Positions 37,103 to 45,252 of a DNA stretch of 64,000 nucleotides are shown one piece after another (position 1 is the stretch's first letter; each line of letters begins with the position of its first letter). The position numbers were made by a program, and so were the translations under genes. The DNA is from Pseudomonas pohangensis (GTDB lineage Bacteria; Pseudomonadota; Gammaproteobacteria; Pseudomonadales; Pseudomonadaceae), in assembly GCF_900105995.1 (NCBI RefSeq), contig NZ_LT629785.1, positions 2,604,001-2,668,000 on the forward strand, written 5' to 3'. The notes below the pieces were generated by a model, which was not told the origin of the DNA, did no database searches, and saw only the letters and a list, made by a program, of their open reading frames with translations.

Positions 37103-38305
37103 ATGAATCACGCGCTCAACCAGCTGCAACCCTATCCCTTCGAGAAGCTGCGCAGCCTGCTCGGCAGCGTGCAGCCGGCGCCCGACAAGACGCCGATTGC
37201 CCTGTCCATCGGCGAACCCAAGCACAGCTCCCCGGCCTTCGTCGCCCGGACCCTGGCTGACAATCTGGACCAGCTGGCGGTGTACCCGACCACTATCGGC
37301 CTGCCGGCCCTGCGCGAAGCCATCACCAGCTGGTGCCAACAGCGCTTTGGCCTGCCGGTCGGCTGGCTGGATGCCGCGCACAACGTGCTGCCGGTCAATG
37401 GCACCCGCGAAGCGCTGTTCGCCTTTACCCAGGCCGTGGTCAATCGCACGGACGAGGCACTGGTGCTCAGCCCCAATCCGTTCTACCAGATCTACGAAGG
37501 CGCGGCCCTGCTCGCCGGCGCGCAGCCGCACTACCTGGCGTGCCTGGCGGAGAATGGCTTCAATCCGGACTACGACGCCGTACCCGCGGAGATCTGGCAG
37601 CGCTGCCAGATCCTGTTTCTCTGTTCGCCAGGCAACCCGACCGGCGCGCTGACACCGCTGGCTACCCTGAAGAAACTGATCGCCCTGGCCGACCAGCATG
37701 ATTTCGTCATCGCTGCCGACGAGTGTTACAGCGAGCTGTACTTCGACGAGGAGAATCCGCCACCCGGCCTGCTCAGCGCCTGCGCCGCACTGGGCCGCAG
37801 CGACTTCAAGCGCTGTGTGGTGTTCCACAGCCTGTCCAAGCGTTCCAACCTTCCCGGACTGCGCTCCGGTTTCGTCGCCGGCGATGCGCAGATCCTCAAG
37901 GCTTTCCTGCTCTACCGCACCTACCATGGCTGTGCCATGTCGGTGCCGACCCAACTGGCCAGCATCGCCGCCTGGAACGATGAAGAGCACGTGCGCGCCA
38001 ACCGCGACCTGTATCGCGCCAAATACGATGCCGTGCTGGCCATTCTGCAGCCGGTGATGGACGTGCAGCGGCCTGACGGCAGCTTCTACCTGTGGGTAAA
38101 AACCCCCGGCGATGACATCGCCTTTACCCGCGACCTGTTCGAACAGCAGCACGTGACCGTGGTGCCCGGCTCCTACCTGTCACGCGCCGTCGAAGGCCAC
38201 AACCCCGGCGCCGGCCGGGTGCGCATGGCGCTGGTGGCACCCCTGGCCGAATGCATCGAAGCCGCCGAGCGCATCCGTGACTTCCTCAAAGGACTACCCT
38301 CATGA
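37103..38305 (+). CDS. dapC: Succinyldiaminopimelate transaminase
   Basis: PLP-dependent class I aminotransferase of the succinylase lysine/DAP pathway. The 400-residue protein has the PLP Lys246 in HSLSKRSNLPGLRSGF, the conserved CSPGNPTG near 174-181 and ADECYSELYF near 205-214. It lies between glnD and dapD, as in P. aeruginosa (PA3659), which supports DapC over other aminotransferases. It overlaps the next gene by 4 nt. Confidence 0.93.
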   Translation: MNHALNQLQPYPFEKLRSLLGSVQPAPDKTPIALSIGEPKHSSPAFVARTLADNLDQLAVYPTTIGLPALREAITSWCQQRFGLPVGWLDAAHNVLPVNGTREALFAFTQAVVNRTDEALVLSPNPFYQIYEGAALLAGAQPHYLACLAENGFNPDYDAVPAEIWQRCQILFLCSPGNPTGALTPLATLKKLIALADQHDFVIAADECYSELYFDEENPPPGLLSACAALGRSDFKRCVVFHSLSKRSNLPGLRSGFVAGDAQILKAFLLYRTYHGCAMSVPTQLASIAAWNDEEHVRANRDLYRAKYDAVLAILQPVMDVQRPDGSFYLWVKTPGDDIAFTRDLFEQQHVTVVPGSYLSRAVEGHNPGAGRVRMALVAPLAECIEAAERIRDFLKGLPS

Positions 38306-38649
38306 GCATCACCCTGTACGGCATCAAGGCCTGCGACACCATGAAGAAAGCCCGCACCTGGCTCGATCAGCAGGGCGTGAACTACAGCTTCCATGACTAC
38401 AAGACCAGCGGCATCGATGCCGCCAGTCTGCAGCAGTGGTGCAACGAACACGGCTGGCAGGTCATCCTCAACCGTGCCGGCACCACCTTTCGCAAGCTCG
38501 ACGAAGCGCAAAAGACCGACCTCGATCAGGACAAGGCGATTGCGCTGATGCTCGCCCAGCCGTCGATGATCAAACGCCCGGTGCTGGATCTGGGTGGCAG
38601 GACGTTGGTCGGTTTCAAGGCCGAACTCTACGCTGCGGCATTCAACTAA
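38302..38649 (+). CDS. ArsC/Spx-family protein, YffB type
   Basis: Small thioredoxin-fold protein of 115 residues related to arsenate reductase and Spx. It has YGIKACDTMKKA with a single active-site Cys11 and later KRPVLDLGG. YffB proteins bind glutathione weakly, but their physiological role is not firm. Its position between dapC and dapD, overlapping dapC by 4 nt, is conserved in gamma-proteobacteria near dapE or dapD. I do not call it an arsenate reductase, since there is no ars context. Confidence 0.85.
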   Translation: MSITLYGIKACDTMKKARTWLDQQGVNYSFHDYKTSGIDAASLQQWCNEHGWQVILNRAGTTFRKLDEAQKTDLDQDKAIALMLAQPSMIKRPVLDLGGRTLVGFKAELYAAAFN

Positions 38650-38678
38650 TCCGTTCTTTTACCACCAGGGAATTTTCC

Positions 38679-39716
38679 ATGACGACACAACTCTTCAGCC
38701 TGGCCATCGGCGTCGGCACCCAGAACCAGCAAGGCCAGTGGCTGGAAATCTTCTATCCGCAGCCGTTGCTCAACCCACCGGCCGCACTGGCCGAGGCCAT
38801 CGCCGGCCCGCTCGGTCATGCGGGCGGCAACCACAGCTACAAGCTGGATGCCTGCCAACTCGCCAGTCTGGCTGAAGCGGTGCAAGCGGCTGGTTACAAA
38901 GCCGAAGCCGAACTGCTGCAGCGCCTCAGCCACAGTGCAAAGCCACTGGTCGCCACCCTGCTGGAAAACGATGCTGCGCCGACCTCCACCCCCGAGGCCT
39001 ACCTCAAGCTGCACCTGCTCTCGCACCGGCTGGTCAAGCCGCACGGCTTGAACCTCAGCGGCATTTTCCCGCTGCTGCCGAATGTCGCCTGGACCAGCGA
39101 AGGTGCCATCGACCTGGGCGAACTGCCTGACCGCCAGCTGGAAGCACGCATCAACGGCCGCCTGCTGGAAGTGTTCTCGGTGGACAAGTTCCCGAAGATG
39201 ACCGATTACGTGGTGCCGAGCGGCGTGCGCCTGGCCGACAGCGCGCGCATCCGTCTGGGTGCCTATGTCGGTGAAGGCACCACGGTAATGCATGAAGGCT
39301 TCATCAACTTCAACGCCGGCACCGCAGGGCCGGGCATGATCGAAGGCCGCGTGTCGGCTGGCGTGTTTGTCGGCAAAGGTTCGGACCTGGGCGGCGGCTG
39401 CTCGACCATGGGCACCCTGTCCGGCGGCGGCAACATCGTCATCAGCGTTGGCGAAGGCTGCCTGATCGGCGCCAATGCCGGTATCGGCATTCCGCTGGGC
39501 GACCGCAATATCGTCGAATCCGGCCTGTACATCACTGCCGGCACCAAGGTGGCGCTGCTCGATGAACAGAACCAGCTGGTCAAGGTGCTCAAGGCCCGGG
39601 AACTGGCCGGCCAGCCGGACCTGCTGTTCCGCCGCAATTCGCAGAGTGGCGCGGTCGAGTGTAAAAGCAACAAGACCGCGATCGAGCTTAACGAAGCGCT
39701 GCACGCCCATAACTGA
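38679..39716 (+). CDS. dapD: 2,3,4,5-tetrahydropyridine-2,6-dicarboxylate N-succinyltransferase
   Basis: Succinylates tetrahydrodipicolinate using succinyl-CoA in DAP/lysine synthesis. From MTTQLFSLAIGVGTQNQQG the protein has 345 residues, the longer Pseudomonas-type DapD. It has a central left-handed beta-helix with hexapeptides (VSAGVFVGKGSDLGGG). The ATG at 38679 follows ACCAGGGAATTTTCC. A long opening further upstream overlaps the ArsC-like gene and is rejected. It acts just before DapC and DapE, both encoded in this window. Confidence 0.95.
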   Translation: MTTQLFSLAIGVGTQNQQGQWLEIFYPQPLLNPPAALAEAIAGPLGHAGGNHSYKLDACQLASLAEAVQAAGYKAEAELLQRLSHSAKPLVATLLENDAAPTSTPEAYLKLHLLSHRLVKPHGLNLSGIFPLLPNVAWTSEGAIDLGELPDRQLEARINGRLLEVFSVDKFPKMTDYVVPSGVRLADSARIRLGAYVGEGTTVMHEGFINFNAGTAGPGMIEGRVSAGVFVGKGSDLGGGCSTMGTLSGGGNIVISVGEGCLIGANAGIGIPLGDRNIVESGLYITAGTKVALLDEQNQLVKVLKARELAGQPDLLFRRNSQSGAVECKSNKTAIELNEALHAHN

Positions 39717-39725
39717 GCCTGATGC

Positions 39726-39759
39726 AGGGTGGACAAGCGTATTGCGCGTTGTCCACCCT
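39726..39759. repeat. Inverted repeat between dapD and csdA
   Basis: AGGGTGGACAA (39726-39736) pairs perfectly with TTGTCCACCCT (39749-39759), enclosing a 12-nt loop. The AGGGTGG/CCACCCT ends match the arms of the elements at 45087-45201 and 47886-47952. No T-tract follows on either side, so it looks more like a dispersed repeat than a terminator. Confidence 0.7.
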
Positions 39760-39780
39760 ACGCGTGGAGACCGCGAGCCG

Positions 39781-40986
39781 ATGAACCTCCCCTCCCCCTG
39801 GCGCGCTGACTTTCCCGGCATCCTGGCCCTTGAAGCCGAGGGGCAGACCTATCTGGACAGTGCTGCCACGGCGCAGAAGCCGCAGGCGGTGATTGATGCG
39901 CTGGCCAGTTACTACGCTCGTGGCAGCGCCAATGTGCATCGCGCCCAGCACCTGCCGGGCGAGCGCGCCACCCGCGCCTTCGAGGCGGTACGCGAGCAAC
40001 TGGCCGGCTGGCTGAATGCGGCCAGTAGCACGGAGATCCTCTTCACCCGGGGCACCACCGAGGCCATCAATCTGCTGGCCTATGGCCTGGAAGGGCAATT
40101 TCAGCGCGGGGATGAAATCGTCATCAGCGCGCTGGAGCACCACGCCAATCTGCTGCCGTGGCAACAGCTGGCGCTGCGCAAACAACTCAAACTGCTGGTA
40201 CTGCCGCTGGACGCCAATGGCGACCCCGACCTGCAGGCTGCCAGCCAGCTGATCGGCCCGCGCACCCGCCTGCTGGCCATCAGCCAGCTGTCCAATGTCC
40301 TTGGACGCTGGACGCCAATATCAGCACTGTTGCAACTGGCGCGCCGCCACGGCGCACTGACCGTGGTGGATGGTGCCCAGGGCGCCGTGCATGCACAGCC
40401 CGACATGCAGGCGCTGGATTGCGACTTCTATGCCTTTTCCGCGCACAAGCTGTATGCCGCCGACGGCGTCGGCGTGCTCTATGCCCGGCAATCAGCAGCC
40501 AGACTACTCAACCACTGGCAGTTCGGCGGCGAGATGGTGCTGGAAGCCGATTACCAGCAGGCACGCTTCCGTCCGGCACCGCTGGGCTTTGAAGCGGGCA
40601 CCCCGGCGATCGGCAGCGTGCTGGCCCTTGGCGCCGCCCTTGGCTATCTGCAGCAGCTGGACAGCGGCGCCGTACTGGCCCATGAGCAGGCGCTGCACCT
40701 GCAACTAGTGGAAGGCTTGCGCCAACGCCCGGGGGTTCGCCTGCTCGGCGACCCGCAACTGGCGCTGGCCAGTTTCACCGTCGACGGCCTGCACGGCAGC
40801 GACCTGGCGCACCTGCTCGGCGAACAGGGCATCTGCCTGCGCAATGGCCACCACTGCGCCATGCCGCTGCTCAAGCAGTTTGGTCTGAGTGGCGCGCTGC
40901 GGGTTTCCCTCGGCCTGTACAACAATGGCGATGACCTGCAGCGTTTCTTCGCGGCGCTGGATCAGGCCATGGAGCTGCTGCAATGA
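39781..40986 (+). CDS. csdA: Cysteine desulfurase CsdA/SufS family (group II)
   Basis: PLP enzyme that takes sulfur from cysteine as a persulfide. The 401-residue protein has the PLP Lys223 in FSAHKLYAADG and the catalytic Cys359 in RNGHHCAMPLL, with the short group II loop. The start MNLPSPWRADFPG at 39781 gives the usual length; a longer in-frame opening overlaps dapD. It overlaps csdE by 4 nt, and tcdA/csdL lies just downstream, so it is CsdA rather than SufS of a suf operon. Confidence 0.93.
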   Translation: MNLPSPWRADFPGILALEAEGQTYLDSAATAQKPQAVIDALASYYARGSANVHRAQHLPGERATRAFEAVREQLAGWLNAASSTEILFTRGTTEAINLLAYGLEGQFQRGDEIVISALEHHANLLPWQQLALRKQLKLLVLPLDANGDPDLQAASQLIGPRTRLLAISQLSNVLGRWTPISALLQLARRHGALTVVDGAQGAVHAQPDMQALDCDFYAFSAHKLYAADGVGVLYARQSAARLLNHWQFGGEMVLEADYQQARFRPAPLGFEAGTPAIGSVLALGAALGYLQQLDSGAVLAHEQALHLQLVEGLRQRPGVRLLGDPQLALASFTVDGLHGSDLAHLLGEQGICLRNGHHCAMPLLKQFGLSGALRVSLGLYNNGDDLQRFFAALDQAMELLQ

Positions 40987-41390
40987 GCCTGCCGCCGCTC
41001 GCCAGCGAAGCACTGCAGAGCTTCGCCGCCTGCCAAAACTGGGAGCAGCGCGCGCGCCTGCTGCTGGCCTGGGGCGCCAGACTGCCGGCGCTGGATGGGC
41101 AGCAACAGTGCGCGGCAAATCTGGTCAGCGGTTGCGAAAGCAAGGTCTGGTTGGTCGCCGAACAACGTGAGGGCCGCTGGCAGTTCCGCGCCAGCAGCGA
41201 TGCACGGCTGGTCAGCGGACTGCTGGCGGTGCTGCTGGCGCGGGTCAACGGCCTGACTGGCGACGAACTGCAACAGCTGGATCTGCCCGCCTGGTTCAGC
41301 CAGCTCGGCCTGGCGCGGCACCTGTCCCCCTCGCGCAGCAACGGCCTGACCGCCGTGCTGCAGCGCATGCAGCAATTGGCACTGGGCTGA
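40983..41390 (+). CDS. csdE: SufE-family sulfur acceptor CsdE
   Basis: Accepts persulfide sulfur from CsdA and passes it on, probably to TcdA/CsdL. The 135-residue protein has the acceptor Cys51 in LVSGCESKVWL, the hallmark SufE motif. Its start overlaps the csdA stop by 4 nt, which supports a stoichiometric pair. The following 63-bp convergent gap contains one hairpin. Confidence 0.93.
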   Translation: MSLPPLASEALQSFAACQNWEQRARLLLAWGARLPALDGQQQCAANLVSGCESKVWLVAEQREGRWQFRASSDARLVSGLLAVLLARVNGLTGDELQQLDLPAWFSQLGLARHLSPSRSNGLTAVLQRMQQLALG

Positions 41391-41406
41391 CTGTGAGTGC
41401 GACAAC

Positions 41407-41430
41407 GGTGGGAGTGGCGACTCGCCACGA
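41407..41430. repeat. REP-like hairpin in the csdE/tcdA convergent gap
   Basis: GTGGCGA (41414-41420) pairs with TCGCCAC (41422-41428) inside GGTGGGAGTGGCGACTCGCC. The layout resembles a palindromic extragenic unit, and it may also stop transcription from both sides. No T-tract is present. I see only this one copy in the window. Confidence 0.45.
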
Positions 41431-41453
41431 CAAGGCGTAGCAGCGCGCAGCGG

Positions 41454-42266
41454 TCAATCGACCTGCTTGCTGCGCTCCGCCGGCCGCCGCACGCCAGCCA
41501 CCAGTTTGTCCACCGCCCGCGCCGCGGCAACCATGCCGAAGCTGGCGGTGACCATGGTCACTGCACCAAACCCCCCTTCGCAGTCGAGTTTGACCCCCTC
41601 ACCCATGAAGCTCTTGCTCTGGCACACCGTGCCATCGGCCTGCGGATAGCGCAGTTGCTCGGTGGAAAACACGCAGGGCACGCTGTAATTGCGCCCCCGG
41701 GTGCGGGAAAACCCGTAGTCGCGACGCAACGTTGAGCGCACCCGGGCAGCCAGCGGGTCGTTGAAGGTCTTGTTCAGGTCAGCCACCTGGATCTGCGTCG
41801 GGTCGATCTGCCCGCCGGCACCGCCAGTGGTAATGATCTGGATCTTGCGCCGCTTGCACCAGGCGATCAGCGCCGCCTTGGCCGGTACGCTGTCAATGCA
41901 GTCAATCACGCAATCCATCTGTCCGGTAATGCACTCAGGCATATTCTCGCGGGTAACGAAATCGGCCACCGCGTGCACCACACAGGCAGGGTTGATCGCC
42001 CGGATACGCTCGGCCATCACCTCGACCTTGGCCCGGCCGACGTTGCCGGCCAGCGCATGCAATTGCCGGTTGCTGTTGCTGATGCACACGTCATCCAGAT
42101 CGAACAGGCTGATTTCACCCACCGCCGAACGCGCCAGCGCTTCCGCCACCCAACTGCCCACTCCGCCAATGCCAACCACCGCCACATGGGCCGCCGCCAG
42201 CCGTTGCACACCGGTATTGCCATACAGCCTGGCAATCCCGGCAAAGCGTTGTTGATCAATACTCAT
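41454..42266 (-). CDS. tcdA: tRNA threonylcarbamoyladenosine dehydratase TcdA (CsdL)
   Basis: E1-like enzyme that cyclises t6A37 of tRNAs to ct6A using ATP; CsdA-CsdE may supply sulfur. From MSIDQQRFAGIARLYG the protein has 270 residues. It has the ThiF-type nucleotide motif GIGGVGSW at 32-39, DLDDVCISNSNRQ near 56-68, and CVIDCIDSVPAKA near 119-131. GGAGGG precedes the chosen ATG. The longer opening to 42419 runs into the ndvB promoter region and is rejected. It converges on csdE. Confidence 0.94.
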   Translation of the reverse strand: MSIDQQRFAGIARLYGNTGVQRLAAAHVAVVGIGGVGSWVAEALARSAVGEISLFDLDDVCISNSNRQLHALAGNVGRAKVEVMAERIRAINPACVVHAVADFVTRENMPECITGQMDCVIDCIDSVPAKAALIAWCKRRKIQIITTGGAGGQIDPTQIQVADLNKTFNDPLAARVRSTLRRDYGFSRTRGRNYSVPCVFSTEQLRYPQADGTVCQSKSFMGEGVKLDCEGGFGAVTMVTASFGMVAAARAVDKLVAGVRRPAERSKQVD

Positions 42267-42421
42267 GCAGCCCTCCGCAACAGGCGCACAGTATAAGCAA
42301 GCAGCCCTGAAGCCACGAACAATCCGCCACCTTGCTATACAGCCCAGAGGCTGCGGAGTAGCATTTACACCACTCTGGCTTCGCTTACTCCCCCTCTTTT
42401 GTCCGGTAGAACTTTCCAACC
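42267..42421. promoter_or_regulatory. Divergent tcdA/ndvB promoter region
   Basis: This 155-bp gap separates the divergent tcdA and ndvB starts. On the minus strand TATACT lies about 25 nt before the tcdA ATG and could be its -10. I see no convincing -35 or operator on either strand, and no small gene. Confidence 0.35.
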
Positions 42422-45010
42422 ATGCGCAAACGCAAGATAGGCCTCAACCTGGTGGTTTTCGTGGCAGTTGCCGCCATTTTCACCGGACTCTGGGCTTTGT
42501 ATAACCGCCCGATCAGCGTGCCCGACTGGCCTGACCAGATTTCCGGCTTTTCCTTCTCGCCCTTTCGCCAGGGCCAGAGTCCACAGGACAACCGCTATCC
42601 CAGCGCCGAACAGATCAGCGCCGATCTCGAATTGCTCAGTCGCCAGACCGACAACATCCGCACCTATTCGGTGGACGGCAGCCTGGCAGAGATTCCGCAG
42701 CTGGCCGAAGAACTCGGCTTGCGCGTCAGCCTGGGTATCTGGATCAGCCCGGACCAGGAACGCAACGAGCGGGAGATTGCCAAGGCCATCGAACTGGCCA
42801 ACAACTCGCGCAGCGTGGTGCGGGTGATCGTCGGCAACGAGGCGCTGTTCCGCGAGGAAGTCGAAGTCGATGAACTGATTGGCTATCTGGACCGGGTGCG
42901 CGCCGGGGTCAAGGTGCCGGTGACCACTGCCGAGCAGTGGCACGTCTGGCAGGAGTACCCGGAACTGGCCGGGCATGTCGATCTGATCGCCGCCCATGTG
43001 CTGCCCTACTGGGAATTCGTGCCGATGGAGGACTCCACCGAGTTCGTGCTGGAGCGCGCCAAGGAGCTGAAAAAGCTGTTCCCGAAGAAGCCGCTGCTAC
43101 TGGGTGAAGTCGGCTGGCCGAGCAATGGCCGCACCCGCGGCGGTGCCGAGGCCAATCAGGCGGATCAGGCCATCTACCTGCGCACGCTGGTCAATACGCT
43201 GAACGCCAAGGGTTACAACTACTTCGTCATCGAAGCCTTCGACCAGCCGTGGAAAGCCACCGATGAAGGCTCGGTGGGTGCCTACTGGGGCGTGTACAAC
43301 CTCAATCGCCAGCCCAAGTTCCCCTTCACCGGTCCGGTGGTGGAGATTCCGCAATGGCGCCTGCTGGCCATTGCCTCGGTGGTACTGGCGCTGCTGGCGC
43401 TGGCGTTGATGCTGATCGACGGCAGTTCGCTGCGCCAGCGCGGGCGCACCTTCCTCACCGTGGTCGCCTTCGCCGGCGGCACGGCGCTGGTGTGGATTGC
43501 CTACGACTACAGCCAGCAATACAGCACCTGGTTCAGCCTGATGGTCGGCGGCCTGCTCGGCATCGGCGCCCTGGGCGTGTTTGTCGTGCTGCTCACCGAA
43601 GCCCATGAACTGGCCGAAACGGTGTGGACCAGCCAGCGCCGGCGCGCCTTCAAGCCGGTGGTGGATGATGCCGCCTACCGGCCCAAGGTCTCGATCCACG
43701 TGCCCTGCTACAACGAGCCGCCGGAGATGGTGAAGCAGACGCTGGATGCCCTGGCCAACCTGGATTACCCCGACTTCGAAGTCATCATCATCGACAACAA
43801 CACCAAAGACCCGAAAGTCTGGGAGCCGGTGCAGGCTTATTGCGCACAACTCGGTCCGCGTTTCCGCTTCTTTCACGTGGCACCGATCGAAGGCTTCAAG
43901 GGCGGCGCGCTGAACTACATCCTGCCGCACACTGCCGCCGATGCCGAAGTGATCGCGGTGATCGATTCCGACTACTGCGTAAGCCCCAACTGGCTCAAGC
44001 ACATGGTGCCGCACTTCAAGGACCCGCAGATTGCCGTGGTGCAGTCGCCGCAGGATTACCGCGATGGCGACGAGAGCCTGTTCAAGAAGCTCTGTTATGC
44101 CGAGTACAAGGGCTTCTTCCACATCGGCATGGTTACCCGCAACGAGCGCGATGCGATCATCCAGCACGGCACCATGACCATGATCCGCCGCAGCGTGATG
44201 GATGAACTGAAGTGGGCCGACTGGACCATCTGCGAAGACGCCGAGCTGGGTCTGCGGGTATTCGAGAAAGGCTATTCGGCCGCCTACTCCTATGAGAGCT
44301 ATGGGCGCGGGCTGATGCCCGACACTTTCATCGACTACAAGAAGCAACGCTTCCGCTGGGCCTATGGCGCCATCCAGATCATGAAAGGCCATGCAGCCAA
44401 ACTGATCCTCGGCAAAGGTTCACAACTCACCCGCGGCCAGCGTTATCACTTCATCGCCGGCTGGCTGCCGTGGATTGCCGACGGCCTGAATATCTTCTTC
44501 ACCCTCGGCGCCCTGCTCTGGTCGGCGGCGATGATCATCGTGCCGCAACGGGTCGACCCGCCGCTGATGATCTTCGCCATCCCGCCGCTGGCGCTGTTCT
44601 TCTTCAAGTTCGGCAAGATCATGTTCCTCTACCGGCGCGCGGTCGGCGTCGACCTCAAGCGCTCGTTCCAGGCCGCCGTGGCCGGCCTGGCGCTGTCCCA
44701 CACGATCGCCAAGGCGGTGCTGTACGGCGCCTTCACCAAGACCATCCCGTTCTTCCGCACGCCGAAAATGGCCACCAACCAGGGCCTGCTGGTGGCGCTG
44801 ATGGAAGCCCGCGAGGAGGTCTTCGTCATGCTGCTGCTGTGGGGCGCGGCGCTGGGCATCAGCCTGGTGCAGGGCTTCCCCAGCCCGGACGTGAAGTTCT
44901 GGGTCGGCATGCTGCTGGTGCAGTCCCTGCCGTATCTGGCCGCACTGATCATGGCGCTGACCTCATCGCTGCCGCGGCCTGCCGAAGAGGAAATCACCCA
45001 GACGGCATAA
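42422..45010 (+). CDS. ndvB: GH17-GT2 beta-glucan synthase, NdvB type
   Basis: The 862-residue membrane protein fuses two enzymes. Residues about 40-300 form a periplasmic GH17-like (beta-1,3-glucanase) domain with acid/base Glu140 (VGNEALF) and nucleophile Glu229 (LLGEVGWPS). After helices near 312-333, 345-362 and 370-392 comes a GT2 domain: CYNEPPE (429-435), DSD (515-517), ED (605-606) and RFRW (643-646). Further C-terminal helices follow. The size and the neighbours dapE-rlmA match P. aeruginosa NdvB (PA1163), which makes periplasmic glucans tied to biofilm tolerance. The product linkage here is inferred. Confidence 0.85.
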   Translation: MRKRKIGLNLVVFVAVAAIFTGLWALYNRPISVPDWPDQISGFSFSPFRQGQSPQDNRYPSAEQISADLELLSRQTDNIRTYSVDGSLAEIPQLAEELGLRVSLGIWISPDQERNEREIAKAIELANNSRSVVRVIVGNEALFREEVEVDELIGYLDRVRAGVKVPVTTAEQWHVWQEYPELAGHVDLIAAHVLPYWEFVPMEDSTEFVLERAKELKKLFPKKPLLLGEVGWPSNGRTRGGAEANQADQAIYLRTLVNTLNAKGYNYFVIEAFDQPWKATDEGSVGAYWGVYNLNRQPKFPFTGPVVEIPQWRLLAIASVVLALLALALMLIDGSSLRQRGRTFLTVVAFAGGTALVWIAYDYSQQYSTWFSLMVGGLLGIGALGVFVVLLTEAHELAETVWTSQRRRAFKPVVDDAAYRPKVSIHVPCYNEPPEMVKQTLDALANLDYPDFEVIIIDNNTKDPKVWEPVQAYCAQLGPRFRFFHVAPIEGFKGGALNYILPHTAADAEVIAVIDSDYCVSPNWLKHMVPHFKDPQIAVVQSPQDYRDGDESLFKKLCYAEYKGFFHIGMVTRNERDAIIQHGTMTMIRRSVMDELKWADWTICEDAELGLRVFEKGYSAAYSYESYGRGLMPDTFIDYKKQRFRWAYGAIQIMKGHAAKLILGKGSQLTRGQRYHFIAGWLPWIADGLNIFFTLGALLWSAAMIIVPQRVDPPLMIFAIPPLALFFFKFGKIMFLYRRAVGVDLKRSFQAAVAGLALSHTIAKAVLYGAFTKTIPFFRTPKMATNQGLLVALMEAREEVFVMLLLWGAALGISLVQGFPSPDVKFWVGMLLVQSLPYLAALIMALTSSLPRPAEEEITQTA

Positions 45011-45026
45011 TCCGTCCGGCCTGCGC

Positions 45027-45051
45027 AACGGCGGCCAATGGCCGCCGTTTT
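45027..45051 (+). terminator. Intrinsic terminator after ndvB
   Basis: AACGGCGGCC (45027-45036) pairs perfectly with GGCCGCCGTT (45040-45049) around AAT, followed by TTTTGCTTT. It starts 17 nt after the ndvB stop and separates ndvB from dapE. Confidence 0.85.
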
Positions 45052-45086
45052 GCTTTAACATGGCGCCTTTATTTTCAGTTAGCTCC

Positions 45087-45201
45087 TGTAGGGTGGGTTA
45101 GGTCCGAGGCCGTAACCCACCAACCGGCCGCGAGACCGGCCAAGACGATGCCTTTTGCATCGATGGCGGGTTACGCCGCTGCGCGGCTAACCCACCCTAC
45201 A
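45087..45201. repeat. 115-bp element with perfect 15-bp inverted ends
   Basis: TGTAGGGTGGGTTAG (45087-45101) and CTAACCCACCCTACA (45187-45201) are exact inverted copies. Inside lie further stems: GTGGGTTA/TAACCCAC in the left half, CCGGCC/GGCCGG-type pairs near 45124-45141, and GATGC/GCATC near 45147-45161. It carries no coding capacity and lies between the ndvB terminator and dapE. It looks like a MITE-like or REPIN-like element of the same TAGGGTGG family as other repeats in this window. Confidence 0.75.
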
Positions 45202-45252
45202 AAGGGCACCACACTTAACGGGTACAAGCCCAGAGCCGTCCGGAGTTTTTGC

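Noticed and set aside
38302..38649. Calling the ArsC-like protein an arsenate reductase
   Set aside because: It has no ars neighbours, and its position between dapC and dapD fits the YffB subgroup of uncertain function.
38436..38678. Upstream in-frame extension of dapD
   Set aside because: It overlaps the ArsC-like gene in another frame, and the conserved DapD N-terminus begins at 38679.
44470..45252. Upstream in-frame extension of dapE by 261 codons
   Set aside because: It runs through the end of ndvB, a terminator and a repeat element. The conserved DapE start is at 45253.
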